This document shows, piece by piece, positions 7,201-7,325 of a DNA stretch of 7,325 nt (the first letter of the stretch is position 1; each line of letters starts with the position of its first letter). The notes under the pieces were generated by a model. The model saw only the letters and a program-made list of their open reading frames with translations, searched no databases and was not told the DNA's origin. Made by a program: the position numbers and the translations under genes. This stretch comes from Actinomycetales bacterium (GTDB lineage Bacteria > Actinomycetota > Actinomycetes > Propionibacteriales > Nocardioidaceae): assembly GCA_012513165.1 (NCBI GenBank), contig JAAZCT010000256.1, positions 1 through 7,325 on the forward strand, given 5' to 3'.

Positions 7201-7213
7201 GGGTAAGTTACCC
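7201..7213. promoter_or_regulatory. Palindrome over the -10 of the last gene, possible operator
   Basis: GGGTAAGTTACCC is a perfect inverted repeat of two 6-base arms around one central base. It contains the whole predicted -10 of the following gene, where a dimeric repressor could block transcription. It is short, so chance is not excluded. Confidence 0.4.
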
Positions 7214-7215
7214 AC
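7204..7215 (+). promoter_or_regulatory. Predicted leaderless -10 element of the last gene
   Basis: TAAGTT (7204-7209) fits TANNNT and is followed by six bases and ATG 7216. No Shine-Dalgarno sequence is visible and no strong -35 lies at the usual distance. Confidence 0.5.
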
Positions 7216-7325
7216 ATGATTGTCGTCGCTGGAGATCTACTGCGCCTCGTCACCGTCAACGCGCAAGCCGATGACCCTGCCTTCGGGCCGACCCCAGCTG
7301 ACATTGGCTTCGCCCTGGATGGACA
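7216..7325 (+). CDS. N-terminal fragment of an unrecognised protein (3' end outside window)
   Basis: An open frame runs from ATG 7216 to the window edge without a stop, giving 36 complete codons. It begins MIVVAGDLLRLVTVNAQADD, and the rest visible is rich in proline and small residues up to IGFALDG. I recognise no family and too little is present to call a domain; there is no obvious signal peptide. The gene starts 52 bases after the dcd stop on the same strand. The -10 element at the leaderless distance supports this start and suggests that it has its own promoter. Many codons end in G or C, like the neighbours. It is short, so the coding call rests mainly on the open frame and the promoter. 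Confidence 0.55.
   Translation, partial: MIVVAGDLLRLVTVNAQADDPAFGPTPADIGFALDG

Overview
The window looks like ordinary chromosome from a moderately high-GC actinobacterium. The evidence is a FadE5-like acyl-CoA dehydrogenase, a dCTP deaminase of the actinobacterial bifunctional (deaminase plus dUTPase) type, a LysR regulator with an actinobacterial-style N-terminus, and several genes that appear to be transcribed without a leader. I cannot name the genus. I see no tRNA, rRNA, CRISPR array, insertion sequence or phage gene.

Layout, left to right. The C-terminal half of a major facilitator transporter (+) enters from the left edge. It converges with a 170-residue protein of unknown function that has two membrane segments (-). 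Upstream of that, on the same strand, is a long acyl-CoA dehydrogenase gene (-) ending in a strong intrinsic terminator. Next come a gap of about 220 bases and a 36-codon membrane peptide gene (-) with its own ribosome binding site and a hairpin behind it. This small gene is divergent from a LysR regulator gene (+). The regulator converges with an enoyl-CoA hydratase/isomerase-family gene (-). A secreted or membrane-anchored M19 dipeptidase gene (-) lies upstream of it, is divergent from dcd (+), and dcd is followed by the first 36 codons of an unrecognised gene (+).

Function. The acyl-CoA dehydrogenase and the hydratase-family protein both act on acyl-CoA thioesters, but they are not in one operon and the hydratase homologue lacks both catalytic glutamates of the classical enzyme. 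LysR sits between them and is divergent from the 36-codon gene, the classic arrangement for a LysR target. The dipeptidase and dcd are unrelated in function but share a 39-base divergent promoter region.

Most notable points. Five of the eight gene starts have a TANNNT hexamer exactly six bases upstream of the start codon, as expected for leaderless transcripts. The -10 of the dipeptidase gene overlaps the -35 of dcd. The last gene has a perfect 13-base palindrome over its -10. The hydratase homologue has an altered active site. The 36-codon membrane peptide is a plausible unannotated gene. I found no clear evidence of a wholly new multi-gene system.
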